DNA from: Sulfurimonas sp.
GTDB lineage: Bacteria > Campylobacterota > Campylobacteria > Campylobacterales > Sulfurimonadaceae
DNA length: 10,589 nt
Direction of reading: 5' to 3'
Assembly (NCBI GenBank): GCA_021161305.1
Contig: JAGHAW010000265.1
Location: forward strand, 1-10,589
Below the pieces are notes generated by a model. That model had not been told where the DNA came from. It was given only the letters and a program-made list of their open reading frames with translations, and ran no database searches. A program made the translations under genes and the position numbers. Positions 1-6,860 of the stretch are shown piece by piece. How positions within the stretch are numbered: the stretch's first letter is position 1; every line of letters begins with the position of its first letter.

Positions 1-1032
1 CTTGTAATATAAACCAAAATAGTTTCTTTCGGTATTATAAAACATATTTATTCTTGATAAAACTTGTGTTGCTGTAGCATTTTCAGTAGTATCATTTGTA
101 GATAAATTGATATAATCAACATCATTCATATTGTTGACATCAATATAGAGTCCTGACTGACCCCCCAACGACAACCCAAACCACTGATTTATAAAATCAC
201 TATTGTCATATTGAAGATTAAATCCATAGTGAGATTCATTAACTAAATCTTCTGATACGAAGTAACTATCTTTTTCTTTAAAGTATCCAGTAGTAAATTC
301 ACCACTAGAGTATTGACCATCTACAAATCTAAGTGTAGAGTAACCACCATAACCGCGATTTGTTCTGATTTGAGGTTTTAACTCCAAATCCCACCAATCC
401 TGCTCGACAATATAGATAGGCTGTTCATAGTAAAAACCCTCTTCATCGGATATACCCATAGCCGGTACTAAAAGTCCTGTTCGTCTTTTTGTATCCAATG
501 AAAAACCAAAATATGGAGTATATATAACCGGAATATCATATATATAAATTCTGGTATTATAAAGACTTAACCACATATCATCTGAATTATAATCTGATGA
601 ACTAAACTGCATCTTCCAAAGTGGATCATTAGGATCACAACCACTAAGAACCCCTGATTCTATGGCATAATCTTTATCTATTGCACACCCTTCATCAGCA
701 CTTATCCAAACTTGTGATTTTTTCTCAAGCATAAAAAATGGCTTAAAGCTTTTTTCTTTTTTAGATATATTTAACTTTGCATACTTTCCTAAAAGCTTAT
801 AACTACCGCCATAAGTAGCACGAACACTGCCTAGAAGCTCTAAAATTCCACTATTTTTATCATAAATTGCCTCATCAGAACTCAAAAAATAGTCTTTATA
901 GACTACAGTAACCCCATCATAAGCTCTTACCATATTATCTTTGGAATCCATAGAAGTTGCATATATTTCTACTTTAGAATCAGCATACAAAAAAGTAATA
1001 CTAAGAGTAAAAACAAGAAAAAATTTAAGCAT
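1..1032 (-). CDS. lptD: LPS-assembly protein LptD, N-terminal part (3' end outside window)
   Basis: Outer-membrane component of the Lpt machine, which inserts lipopolysaccharide into the outer leaflet. The 344 codons visible are open to the window edge. They begin MLKFFLVFTLSITFLYADSK, a signal peptide with likely cleavage after YA (residue 17). Residues about 20-110 read as the periplasmic OstA/LptA-like beta-taco domain. Around 116-140 come two cysteines (C116, C132) and the stretch GCDPNDPLWK. Residues 165-210 carry the characteristic entry into the barrel (PYFGFSLDTKRRTGLLVPAMG, then G-F-Y-Y-E-Q-P), followed by alternating barrel strands. The family is usually 700-800 aa, so roughly half is missing through window truncation, not decay. 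The ATG lies inside the end of the RDD gene (8-nt overlap, ATGCTTAA), which suggests translational coupling. Family assignment is from motif recognition. Confidence 0.9.
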   Translation of the reverse strand, partial: MLKFFLVFTLSITFLYADSKVEIYATSMDSKDNMVRAYDGVTVVYKDYFLSSDEAIYDKNSGILELLGSVRATYGGSYKLLGKYAKLNISKKEKSFKPFFMLEKKSQVWISADEGCAIDKDYAIESGVLSGCDPNDPLWKMQFSSSDYNSDDMWLSLYNTRIYIYDIPVIYTPYFGFSLDTKRRTGLLVPAMGISDEEGFYYEQPIYIVEQDWWDLELKPQIRTNRGYGGYSTLRFVDGQYSSGEFTTGYFKEKDSYFVSEDLVNESHYGFNLQYDNSDFINQWFGLSLGGQSGLYIDVNNMNDVDYINLSTNDTTENATATQVLSRINMFYNTERNYFGLYYK

Positions 1033-1474
1033 TTATAACCAAAGTTTTTGCTGTTTTATCATGCCAAGTTTGATGAGCCGGATCTAACATGCCCCACAAA
1101 AAACCAAGATAAAAAAACGATTCACTAATCACCCTAAAGATTGCTCTGTTTAAAGCACTTAAAACGCTTGGATTTTGAAGTGTTTGAATCTCTATTACTC
1201 TTATCTTCATAACAATTTTGCCAATAGATGCACCATACTGCATCGTAAAAAAGGCTTGATAAACAATCTTCATAAACATATATTCTAAGATAAAAGAGTT
1301 CGTAACCATAATCATTTCTTCAACTGTCTTAGCACCCATAAATGAATCCCATAAAGCGATAATCAATAAAAATGAGAGAAGCAACTCATCTATAAAAAAA
1401 GCCATTGACCTCTTTTTTATATCTGCTAAAACCATTCCTTCACGGTGAAGAATATTTTCTATCTCTTTGTTCAT
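1025..1474 (-). CDS. RDD-family integral membrane protein
   Basis: Small 149-aa membrane protein of the RDD family, named for conserved Arg-Asp-Asp residues; function is poorly defined in the family (some members have been linked to ion transport). Visible here: R22 and D29 in KKRSMAFFIDELL, a first hydrophobic helix about 26-45, a second about 60-78, the G-A-S-I-G-K segment at 81-86 with IRVI following, R110/R114 before a third hydrophobic stretch about 115-130, and the closing WHDKTAKTLVI (D139), all in the family order. It sits 3 nt downstream of the purD stop and overlaps lptD by 8 nt, so it is probably co-translated with both. No strong Shine-Dalgarno is visible before its ATG, consistent with coupling to purD. 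The position before lptD suggests an envelope role, but this is inference only. Confidence 0.88.
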   Translation of the reverse strand: MNKEIENILHREGMVLADIKKRSMAFFIDELLLSFLLIIALWDSFMGAKTVEEMIMVTNSFILEYMFMKIVYQAFFTMQYGASIGKIVMKIRVIEIQTLQNPSVLSALNRAIFRVISESFFYLGFLWGMLDPAHQTWHDKTAKTLVINA

Positions 1475-1477
1475 ACT

Positions 1478-2743
1478 TTAGAGTGCCTGATAAGCTATAT
1501 CTGTTCTGATTTTTTTACCAACAAAATGAACTTGCCCACATCTAAGATATGCTCTATCTCTAGCCTCTTTTATGCTGTCACCTAAACCAACACAGACTAA
1601 AACTCTACCACCATCAGCATATAAAACATCATCTTCCATACTGACACCGGCATAAGAGATATGAGTATATTTTTCTATTTCTTCATGATGTGTTTCGTCT
1701 AAAATAATTTCAGCGGGAGTTGATGAGCTATAAGGATAATTTCCAGATGCCATAACTACACCAACAGCAAATTGCGAAGAGAACTCTACTTTAATTTCAC
1801 TCAATCTGTTAGTTGATGCTTTTAAAAACATATCTGAAACACTTGAGGTCATAAGAGGCATCAGAATCTCACACTCAGGATCTCCAAAACGAACATTAAA
1901 TTCTAGTGTAATCGGCTCACCATTTACAACCATGATTCCGATAAAAAGAACTCCTTCAAAAGGTGCTCCCTCTTTTTTCATACCATCTAATGTTGGACGA
2001 ATCACTCTATCTTTTACTTTTTGGTAAAGCTCTTCATCAACCAAAGGTGTTGGAGCATAAGCACCCATCCCACCTGTATTTGGTCCCTCATCATTATTTA
2101 GAAGTCTTTTGTGGTCTTGTGCAGCAGGAAGTAAAATATAATCATCACCATCACAAACAGCGAACATTGAAAGCTCATAACCATCTAAAAACTCTTCCAC
2201 GATTACTTTTAGTCCAGCATCACCAAAACTTTTTCCACTTAGCATCTCGCTTATTGCAACTTTTGCTTCATCGTGATTCTGAGCGATAATTACACCCTTA
2301 CCACCACAAAGCCCATCAGCCTTAACTACTATTGGAGCAGTTAATTTATCTGTGAATTTAAAAGCATCTTCTATAGAATCAGTCTCAATATACGCAGCAG
2401 TCGGAATATTGTATTTTGCTAAAAAGTTTTTCATATAAACTTTTGAGCCTTCAAGTTGAGCAGCCTCTTTACTTGGTCCAAAGATTGTTAAACCTTCTGA
2501 TTTAAAAATATCAACAACACCATCAACTAAAGGAGCTTCCGGTCCAACGATAGTAAGTTCAATTTTATTATCTTTTGCAAATTGTGCAAGTTCATTGTAA
2601 TCTTTAATATTTAGATTAGTTCCCAAGTCATTTGTAGCACCATTACCGGGTTGAAAAAAAAGCTCATGATTCTCTTCTTCATTTGAAATTGCTCTTGCAA
2701 TAGAATACTCTCTGCCACCACTGCCTAAAATTAAAATTTTCAT
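1478..2743 (-). CDS. purD: Phosphoribosylamine--glycine ligase (GAR synthetase)
   Basis: Catalyses ATP-dependent joining of 5-phosphoribosylamine and glycine to GAR, the second step of de novo purine synthesis, in the cytoplasm. From ATG 2743 the protein has 421 aa, normal for the family. It starts MKILILGSGGREYS (PurD N-domain nucleotide fold; most homologues have REH rather than REY here). The ATP-grasp part shows VVKADGLCGGKG at 139-150, H211-K-R then DEGPNTGGMGAYAPTP at 218-233, and EFNVRFGDPE at 281-290 (metal and phosphate binding). A GTG 12 nt upstream (2755) could also open the frame, but that GTG overlaps the GGAG ribosome binding site at 2750-2753, so ATG 2743 is preferred. It heads a compact purD-RDD-lptD block and is separated from hemD by a 325-nt gap that includes a decayed insert. 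Confidence 0.97.
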   Translation of the reverse strand: MKILILGSGGREYSIARAISNEEENHELFFQPGNGATNDLGTNLNIKDYNELAQFAKDNKIELTIVGPEAPLVDGVVDIFKSEGLTIFGPSKEAAQLEGSKVYMKNFLAKYNIPTAAYIETDSIEDAFKFTDKLTAPIVVKADGLCGGKGVIIAQNHDEAKVAISEMLSGKSFGDAGLKVIVEEFLDGYELSMFAVCDGDDYILLPAAQDHKRLLNNDEGPNTGGMGAYAPTPLVDEELYQKVKDRVIRPTLDGMKKEGAPFEGVLFIGIMVVNGEPITLEFNVRFGDPECEILMPLMTSSVSDMFLKASTNRLSEIKVEFSSQFAVGVVMASGNYPYSSSTPAEIILDETHHEEIEKYTHISYAGVSMEDDVLYADGGRVLVCVGLGDSIKEARDRAYLRCGQVHFVGKKIRTDIAYQAL

Positions 2744-2749
2744 CAATAT

Positions 2750-2753
2750 CTCC
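2750..2753 (-). promoter_or_regulatory. Shine-Dalgarno GGAG that fixes the purD start
   Basis: On the minus strand GGAG is followed by a 6-nt spacer (ATATTG) and then ATG at 2743. The spacing is optimal for that ATG and excludes the GTG at 2755, which overlaps the motif itself. Confidence 0.7.
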
Positions 2754-2762
2754 ACGATTTTT

Positions 2763-2806
2763 AAACTATTTAATCCACATGCTATAACATATGCAGTAAA
2801 TAGTTT
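2763..2806. repeat. Perfect 10-bp inverted repeat in the purD leader
   Basis: AAACTATTTA at 2763-2772 is exactly complementary to TAAATAGTTT at 2797-2806, with a 24-nt spacer. It lies 20-63 nt upstream of the purD ATG. It could be an operator or a leader hairpin, but the arms are A+T-rich in a region of only about 20% G+C, so chance is possible. No riboswitch class was recognised in the leader. Confidence 0.35.
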
Positions 2807-2988
2807 TATTTATGATTTAATAACCCAAGTAGCCGTTTCGCATTTGGCTTGGTTCTAGAAGCCGAATTTGGGCGAAGAGAGAATCTTATAACGGCGACAT
2901 CTTCTCGGCATAATTAAAACACCTCAAACGAAAACACCGACACACAAAGACTCTACTAGTTCGCAATTTGAAAATGTAGAACCCTCAT
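2806..2988 (-). pseudogene. Decayed reading frame or dispersed-repeat remnant in the hemD-purD gap
   Basis: A single minus-strand frame of 61 codons opens with ATG at 2988 (MRVLHFQIAN), is broken by two adjacent TAG codons (2953-2958) and a TAA (2914-2916), and ends at TAA 2806-2808. Between and after the stops it keeps protein-like stretches such as SLCVSVFSFEVF and CREDVAVIRFSLRPNSASR. G+C by hand count over 2821-3000 is about 42%, against about 20-25% in the 60 nt on either side, so the stretch looks inserted. No strong Shine-Dalgarno precedes the ATG and no family was recognised. Alternatives are a structured non-coding RNA (a 6-bp TCGCAA/TTGCGA pair lies at 2961-2966 and 2991-2996) or a repeat carried at several loci. 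Confidence 0.4.
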
Positions 2989-3025
2989 TGTTGCGATTAT
3001 TCGTACTACTTAGACTATTAAAGCA

Positions 3026-3031
3026 ATTATA
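3026..3031 (-). promoter_or_regulatory. Candidate -10 box (TATAAT) downstream of hemD
   Basis: A perfect TATAAT on the minus strand, preceded by a T-run (ATTTTTG). No good -35 is seen, as is common in Campylobacterota. Transcription would begin near 3019 and run through the decayed island into purD, giving a leader of about 275 nt. In DNA this A+T-rich a hexamer match alone is weak evidence. Confidence 0.3.
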
Positions 3032-3068
3032 CAAAAATGATACTTGATTTTTCTTTGGATAAAATATT

Positions 3069-3704
3069 TTATAATTTTTGTGCTATTTCCATACAACTAT
3101 CGATAGTAGTTTTTGGTGAGACAATATACTCCATATCAGAAGGCAGAGCTTTTGCAGTGGTAGTTCCTATAACTATAACCGTAGCTCGTGGATTTATTGT
3201 GTGATTTTTTAAAAAACAATTTACACTTGATGGAGATGTAAAAATCAAAATTGCCCTCTCTTCATCTTCAATTTCCACACACCATATAGCTTGTGAACAT
3301 CCACTCTCATAGACCACAACTTCATCTATCTTATAACCATCCTCCTGGCATACAGAAACAAAATCACTTGCTACTATCTTTGCTCTAAGATATAACCACT
3401 TTGTAGATTTAGAATACTCTTTGATTTTAGCAACTAGATTATCGCCATAACCACCACCAATATCTAAAACCTTACCACCAATATCTTCATAACTCTTCGC
3501 ACTAGCAACAGAAACACATAAAGCAGGTTTTAAAATAGGCTCACCATACTGTTTTAAAGCCTCACTTGTTTGTTTAGAAGTAACTATAAAATAATCATAC
3601 TTTAAAAAATCTATCTCTGGTTTTAAAAGTTTAATATCTAAAGAATTTACACTCTTGGCATCTGGATGTGAAGATATTGAGAAAAGGTAAATTTGTTTTG
3701 GCAT
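3069..3704 (-). CDS. hemD: Uroporphyrinogen-III synthase
   Basis: Cyclises hydroxymethylbilane with inversion of ring D to give uroporphyrinogen III, the branch point to haem, sirohaem and cobalamin; cytoplasmic. The 211-aa product is somewhat shorter than the usual 240-260. The family has low sequence conservation, so the call rests on the two-domain alternation and several recognisable segments: YFIVTSKQTSEAL at 38-50 (first domain), the hinge around 105-135 ending in VVVYES, IFTSPSSVNCFL at 154-165, VIVIGTTTAKAL at 176-187 and the closing SPKTTIDSCMEIAQ at 196-209. The start is supported by GGAG at 3710-3713, 5 nt before the ATG. The gap to guaA (112 nt) is largely a REPIN-like element, and the gap to purD holds a decayed insert. 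Confidence 0.88.
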   Translation of the reverse strand: MPKQIYLFSISSHPDAKSVNSLDIKLLKPEIDFLKYDYFIVTSKQTSEALKQYGEPILKPALCVSVASAKSYEDIGGKVLDIGGGYGDNLVAKIKEYSKSTKWLYLRAKIVASDFVSVCQEDGYKIDEVVVYESGCSQAIWCVEIEDEERAILIFTSPSSVNCFLKNHTINPRATVIVIGTTTAKALPSDMEYIVSPKTTIDSCMEIAQKL

Positions 3705-3720
3705 CTAGACTCCAATAAAA

Positions 3721-3810
3721 TATGCTACCACACTAGAGCATGGGAGCAAAACTCATCTTGAATATGAGTTACTACACTCTCGTTCCCACGCTCCAGCGTG
3801 GAAATGCATA
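3721..3810. repeat. REPIN-like double palindrome between guaA and hemD
   Basis: The 20-nt stretch at 3728-3747 matches the reverse complement of 3782-3801 at 16 of 20 positions, all four differences being transitions; outer TATGC (3721-3725) pairs with GCATA (3806-3810). The right arm is itself a palindrome, CCACGCT-CC-AGCGTGG at 3786-3801. In the centre AACTCAT (3750-3756) and ATGAGTT (3764-3770) form another stem. Two inverted palindromic units around a spacer are the layout of a REPIN, the element mobilised by REP-associated tyrosine transposases. No such transposase lies in the window. Confidence 0.65.
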
Positions 3811-3816
3811 CCTAAA

Positions 3817-5355
3817 TTATTCCCACTCTATCGTAGCAGGTGGCTTAGACGAAATGTCATAAACTACACGATTAATCCCATCTACTTCATTAATAATACG
3901 ACGAGAGATTCTCTCTAATAAATCATGAGGAAGATGAGCAAAAGTTGCTGTCATGCCATCAACTGCTTCAACAACTCTTACACAAACCGTGTTATCGTAA
4001 GTTCTGTTATCGCCCATTACACCAACACTTTTTACATTTAGTAAAACTGCAAATGCTTGCCAAGTTTTAGCGTAATAACCACTGGCTTTTAACTCATCTA
4101 GCAGTATTACATCAGCCTCGCGAAGAAGTGTTAAGTCTGGAACATTAACATCACCCATAATTCTAATTGCAAGTCCTGGTCCAGGAAATGGATGACGGTT
4201 AATCATACCCTCTGGAAGTCCAAGTTCAAGTCCTATTTTACGCACTTCATCTTTAAATAGTTCTCTGAGTGGCTCTATAAGTTCAAAATCCATCCAATCA
4301 GGTAAACCACCAACATTGTGATGAGATTTAATAACCTCACTCGGTCCATTTACAGAGATAGATTCTATAACATCAGGATAAAGTGTACCTTGTGCTAAAA
4401 ATTTAATTCCATCATGTTTTTTAGCCTCTTTTTCAAACTCTTTTATAAAAGTATGACCAATAATTTTTCTTTTCTCTTCTGGGTCAGATACACCTGCAAG
4501 TTTTCCTAAGAAATTATCAACAGCATCAACAGTGATAAGTGGAGTTTTTAAATTGATTTTAAATACTTCTTCAACTTGTTCTCTTTCACCTTTTCTTAAA
4601 AGACCATTATCAACAAGTACTGGAATCAGTTGGTCACCAATCGCTTCATAAAGCATAGCGGCAACAACAGAGCTATCAACCCCACCACTTAGACCACAAA
4701 GAACTTTGCCAGTTCCCACTTTTTCACGAATAGATTCGATTTGTTGTTTTAAGAAGTGCTCCATTTTCCATTTTTGGGTCACTCCACAAATATTTCTTGC
4801 GAAGTTACGAAGCATTAGGTAACCCTCCTCAGAGTGTTGAACTTCCGGATGATACTGCATCGCATAAACTTTCTTTTCTTCATTTGCAATTGCTGCAAAA
4901 GGCGAGTTGGCAGAAGTAGCAATCGGAGCAAAACCTTCAGGTAAAACATCTACTTTATCGCTATGGCTCATCCATACTATACGATTATCGTCACAATCTG
5001 CTAAAAGTGGAGAATCTGTTTCAAGTTTAAGTTCAGCTTTTCCATACTCATGATGATTAGAGCGAATAACACTTCCACCAAAATCAACTGCAATTCTTTG
5101 CATACCATAACAGATTCCAAGAATTGGAAGACCCATATCATAAACACCTTGGTCAACCTCATAAGCATCTTTATTATAAACAGAAGATGGACCACCACTA
5201 AGAATCACACCTTGAGGATTTTTTGCTTTTATCTCCTCTACAGAAGTATGATAAGGAAGAATTTCACAGTAAATTTTATCTTCACGAAGACGACGAGCTA
5301 TAAGCTGAGTGTATTGAGAACCGAAATCTAAAACTATGATACTAACATTTGTCAT
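3817..5355 (-). CDS. guaA: GMP synthase (glutamine-hydrolysing)
   Basis: Converts XMP, ATP and glutamine to GMP, the last step of guanine nucleotide synthesis; cytoplasmic dimer. Full-length at 512 aa. The N-terminal class I glutamine amidotransferase domain (1-190) has the nucleophile C82 in GICYGMQ, and H169 and E171 in QYHPE. The ATP-pyrophosphatase domain has the P-loop SGGVDSS at 223-229. The C-terminal dimerisation domain includes HHNVGGLP, HPFPGPGLAIRI and the invariant ending KPPATIEWE. ATG 5355 begins MTNVSIIVLDFGSQ, as expected; a weak AAAGG lies 8 nt upstream. It stands alone, with gaps of 131 nt (to nhaD) and 112 nt (to hemD). A possible -10, TATAAA on the minus strand at 5433-5438, could give it its own transcript, with low certainty. 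Confidence 0.99.
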   Translation of the reverse strand: MTNVSIIVLDFGSQYTQLIARRLREDKIYCEILPYHTSVEEIKAKNPQGVILSGGPSSVYNKDAYEVDQGVYDMGLPILGICYGMQRIAVDFGGSVIRSNHHEYGKAELKLETDSPLLADCDDNRIVWMSHSDKVDVLPEGFAPIATSANSPFAAIANEEKKVYAMQYHPEVQHSEEGYLMLRNFARNICGVTQKWKMEHFLKQQIESIREKVGTGKVLCGLSGGVDSSVVAAMLYEAIGDQLIPVLVDNGLLRKGEREQVEEVFKINLKTPLITVDAVDNFLGKLAGVSDPEEKRKIIGHTFIKEFEKEAKKHDGIKFLAQGTLYPDVIESISVNGPSEVIKSHHNVGGLPDWMDFELIEPLRELFKDEVRKIGLELGLPEGMINRHPFPGPGLAIRIMGDVNVPDLTLLREADVILLDELKASGYYAKTWQAFAVLLNVKSVGVMGDNRTYDNTVCVRVVEAVDGMTATFAHLPHDLLERISRRIINEVDGINRVVYDISSKPPATIEWE

Positions 5356-5450
5356 TTGAAATACCTTTGAAAAAAGATGGGATAATTAATTATGAAAGGA
5401 TACAGTAAATAAGATTAATTTTTGGTTTGGAATTTATAAGAATAGATTTG

Positions 5451-5475
5451 CGTTCCCAAGTAAAACTTGGGAACG
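5451..5475. repeat. REP-like perfect palindrome between nhaD and guaA
   Basis: CGTTCCCAAGT at 5451-5461 is the exact reverse complement of ACTTGGGAACG at 5465-5475, with a 3-nt AAA loop: 11 bp perfect. It sits 12 nt beyond the nhaD stop. The sequence after the stem (CAAATCTATT on the minus strand) lacks a T-run, so it is a poor intrinsic terminator. It shares CGTTCCCA with the palindrome at 3781-3801, which points to one repeat family. Confidence 0.7.
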
Positions 5476-5486
5476 AGTAAGAAAGA

Positions 5487-6860
5487 TTAAGCACCTATTC
5501 CTAAAATTTGATATTGAATATACCATATTGTGACAGAAACTACATAACCTACAAGAATTGTCCAAGAGTATTTCATATGAGCACTAAAAGTATAAATACC
5601 TTTAAGTTTACCCATAACACCAACACCGGCAGCAGAACCAAAACTAATCAGAGATCCACCAACACCGGCAGTTAGCGTAACTAGCATCCACTGTGCGAGA
5701 GGAATATCCGGAGAAGCTTTTAGTACAGCTGACATAACTGGAACATTATCTACAATCGCAGAGAGAAAACCAACACCGACATTTACACTTGTTGGACTAA
5801 ACATAGTATAAAGATGTGCAGCGTGAGCCAAGAAACCGGCAAAGTGTAAAGCTCCAACAGCCGCTAAAATACCAAAGAAAAAGAGTAGTGTGTCATTCTC
5901 AATTTTTGCAACTGATTTGTAGATTTGAATATCATGATCGTGATATTTTTTAAGTGTATATGCGTAAAGCTGTAGTAATGAAAGACCAAATAACATTCCC
6001 CACATTGGAGGTAAGTGCATAAGTTGTTTTCCTAAAACAGCACAAAGAATTGTAAATACACCAAGAAAGATTATAACCTTACCACCCTTGTGAACTTTAA
6101 CTGCTTCTCCACCTTCAGTTTTCTTAGGATACCCATTTGGAACAAAACGACTAAGTAAGAAACCTGTAATACCCCAACCAATAATAGCAGCAGGAAACAA
6201 GAATAAAAAGTCAATAAAAACTCCCTTACCAGCTGACCATGCCATTAGAGTTGTAATATCACCAAATGGAGACCAAGCACCACCAGCATTTGCAGCAACA
6301 ACTATATTTATAGCTGCCGGAACCAAGAACGCTTTATTTTCTCTTTCAATCGTAATAAGAACAGTTGAAAGAATTAGTGCAGTTGTTAAGTTATCTGCAA
6401 CCGGTGAGATAAAAAATGCCAAGAAACCTGTTACCCAAAAAAGCTGTTTATAGTTGTAACCAGCATTTAAAAGTTTCTCTTTAAGAGCATCAAAAACATT
6501 TCTCTCTATAAGTGCTTCGATAAAAGTCATAGCAACAAATAAGAAGAAGAAAATCTCTGCAATTTCAAGTATAAGATGTGCTATTTCAGTATCAAAAGCA
6601 CCAAAATCTAAGCCATTAACAGCGTAATATCCACCAAGCAACATAAAAAGAAAAGTACCTGTAAATAGAGCTGGTTTTGCTTTATTTATATGATACTTCT
6701 CCTCTGCTGCAATAAAATAATACCCCACTATAAATATTACTAAAAGCAACCAACCAAATGGCTCTACTGCCAAATCAACAGCATGTCCTGTTGCATGAGC
6801 ACTTGTAGTTGCAAAAGCAACTACACTGCCCAAACCAAGTAATGATAAAATCTTTAACAT
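5487..6860 (-). CDS. nhaD: NhaD-type Na+/H+ antiporter
   Basis: Inner-membrane sodium/proton exchanger of the ion-transporter superfamily that includes ArsB and NhaD; expels Na+ using the proton gradient and serves pH and salt homeostasis. The 457-aa protein is mostly hydrophobic, with about a dozen membrane segments. The N-terminus (1-27) reads as a cleavable signal or first helix ending in SAHATGHA, followed by helices near 36-52 and 66-82. Two inverted-repeat halves carry the paired motifs: ISPVADNLTTALILS at 151-165 with NAGGAWSPFGDITT at 191-204, and SAIVDNVPVMSAVL at 367-380 with GGSLISFGSAAGV at 401-413. Acidic D156, D201 and D371 are candidate ion-binding residues. The ATG overlaps the nadB stop by 7 nt, with GGAG at 6866-6869 inside nadB. 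Substrate (Na+ or Li+) is by family, not shown here. Confidence 0.93.
   Translation of the reverse strand: MLKILSLLGLGSVVAFATTSAHATGHAVDLAVEPFGWLLLVIFIVGYYFIAAEEKYHINKAKPALFTGTFLFMLLGGYYAVNGLDFGAFDTEIAHLILEIAEIFFFLFVAMTFIEALIERNVFDALKEKLLNAGYNYKQLFWVTGFLAFFISPVADNLTTALILSTVLITIERENKAFLVPAAINIVVAANAGGAWSPFGDITTLMAWSAGKGVFIDFLFLFPAAIIGWGITGFLLSRFVPNGYPKKTEGGEAVKVHKGGKVIIFLGVFTILCAVLGKQLMHLPPMWGMLFGLSLLQLYAYTLKKYHDHDIQIYKSVAKIENDTLLFFFGILAAVGALHFAGFLAHAAHLYTMFSPTSVNVGVGFLSAIVDNVPVMSAVLKASPDIPLAQWMLVTLTAGVGGSLISFGSAAGVGVMGKLKGIYTFSAHMKYSWTILVGYVVSVTIWYIQYQILGIGA

Noticed and set aside
161..166. Run of six C (six G in lptD sense) as a possible phase-variable tract
   Set aside because: Poly-G phase variation in Campylobacterota usually needs about eight or more; the tract encodes ordinary Gly codons in frame.
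1963..2289. 108-aa plus-strand ORF inside purD
   Set aside because: Antisense to strongly conserved PurD motifs; His/Leu-rich composition is a by-product of the opposite-strand codons.
3044..3065. Plus-strand TTGATT...GATAAAAT promoter-like pair
   Set aside because: It would fire antisense into hemD with no plus-strand gene downstream; likely chance in A+T-rich DNA.
2744..3068. Purine-sensing riboswitch before purD
   Set aside because: No recognisable guanine, PRPP or ZTP riboswitch consensus was found by eye on the minus strand.
3721..3810. Intrinsic terminator of guaA
   Set aside because: The stems lack a following T-run on the minus strand, and the two-unit inverted layout fits a repeat better.
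5001..5331. ORFs of 65 aa (minus) and 93 aa (plus) inside guaA
   Set aside because: They overlap the conserved GuaA amidotransferase domain in other frames and show no domain, signal or ribosome binding site.
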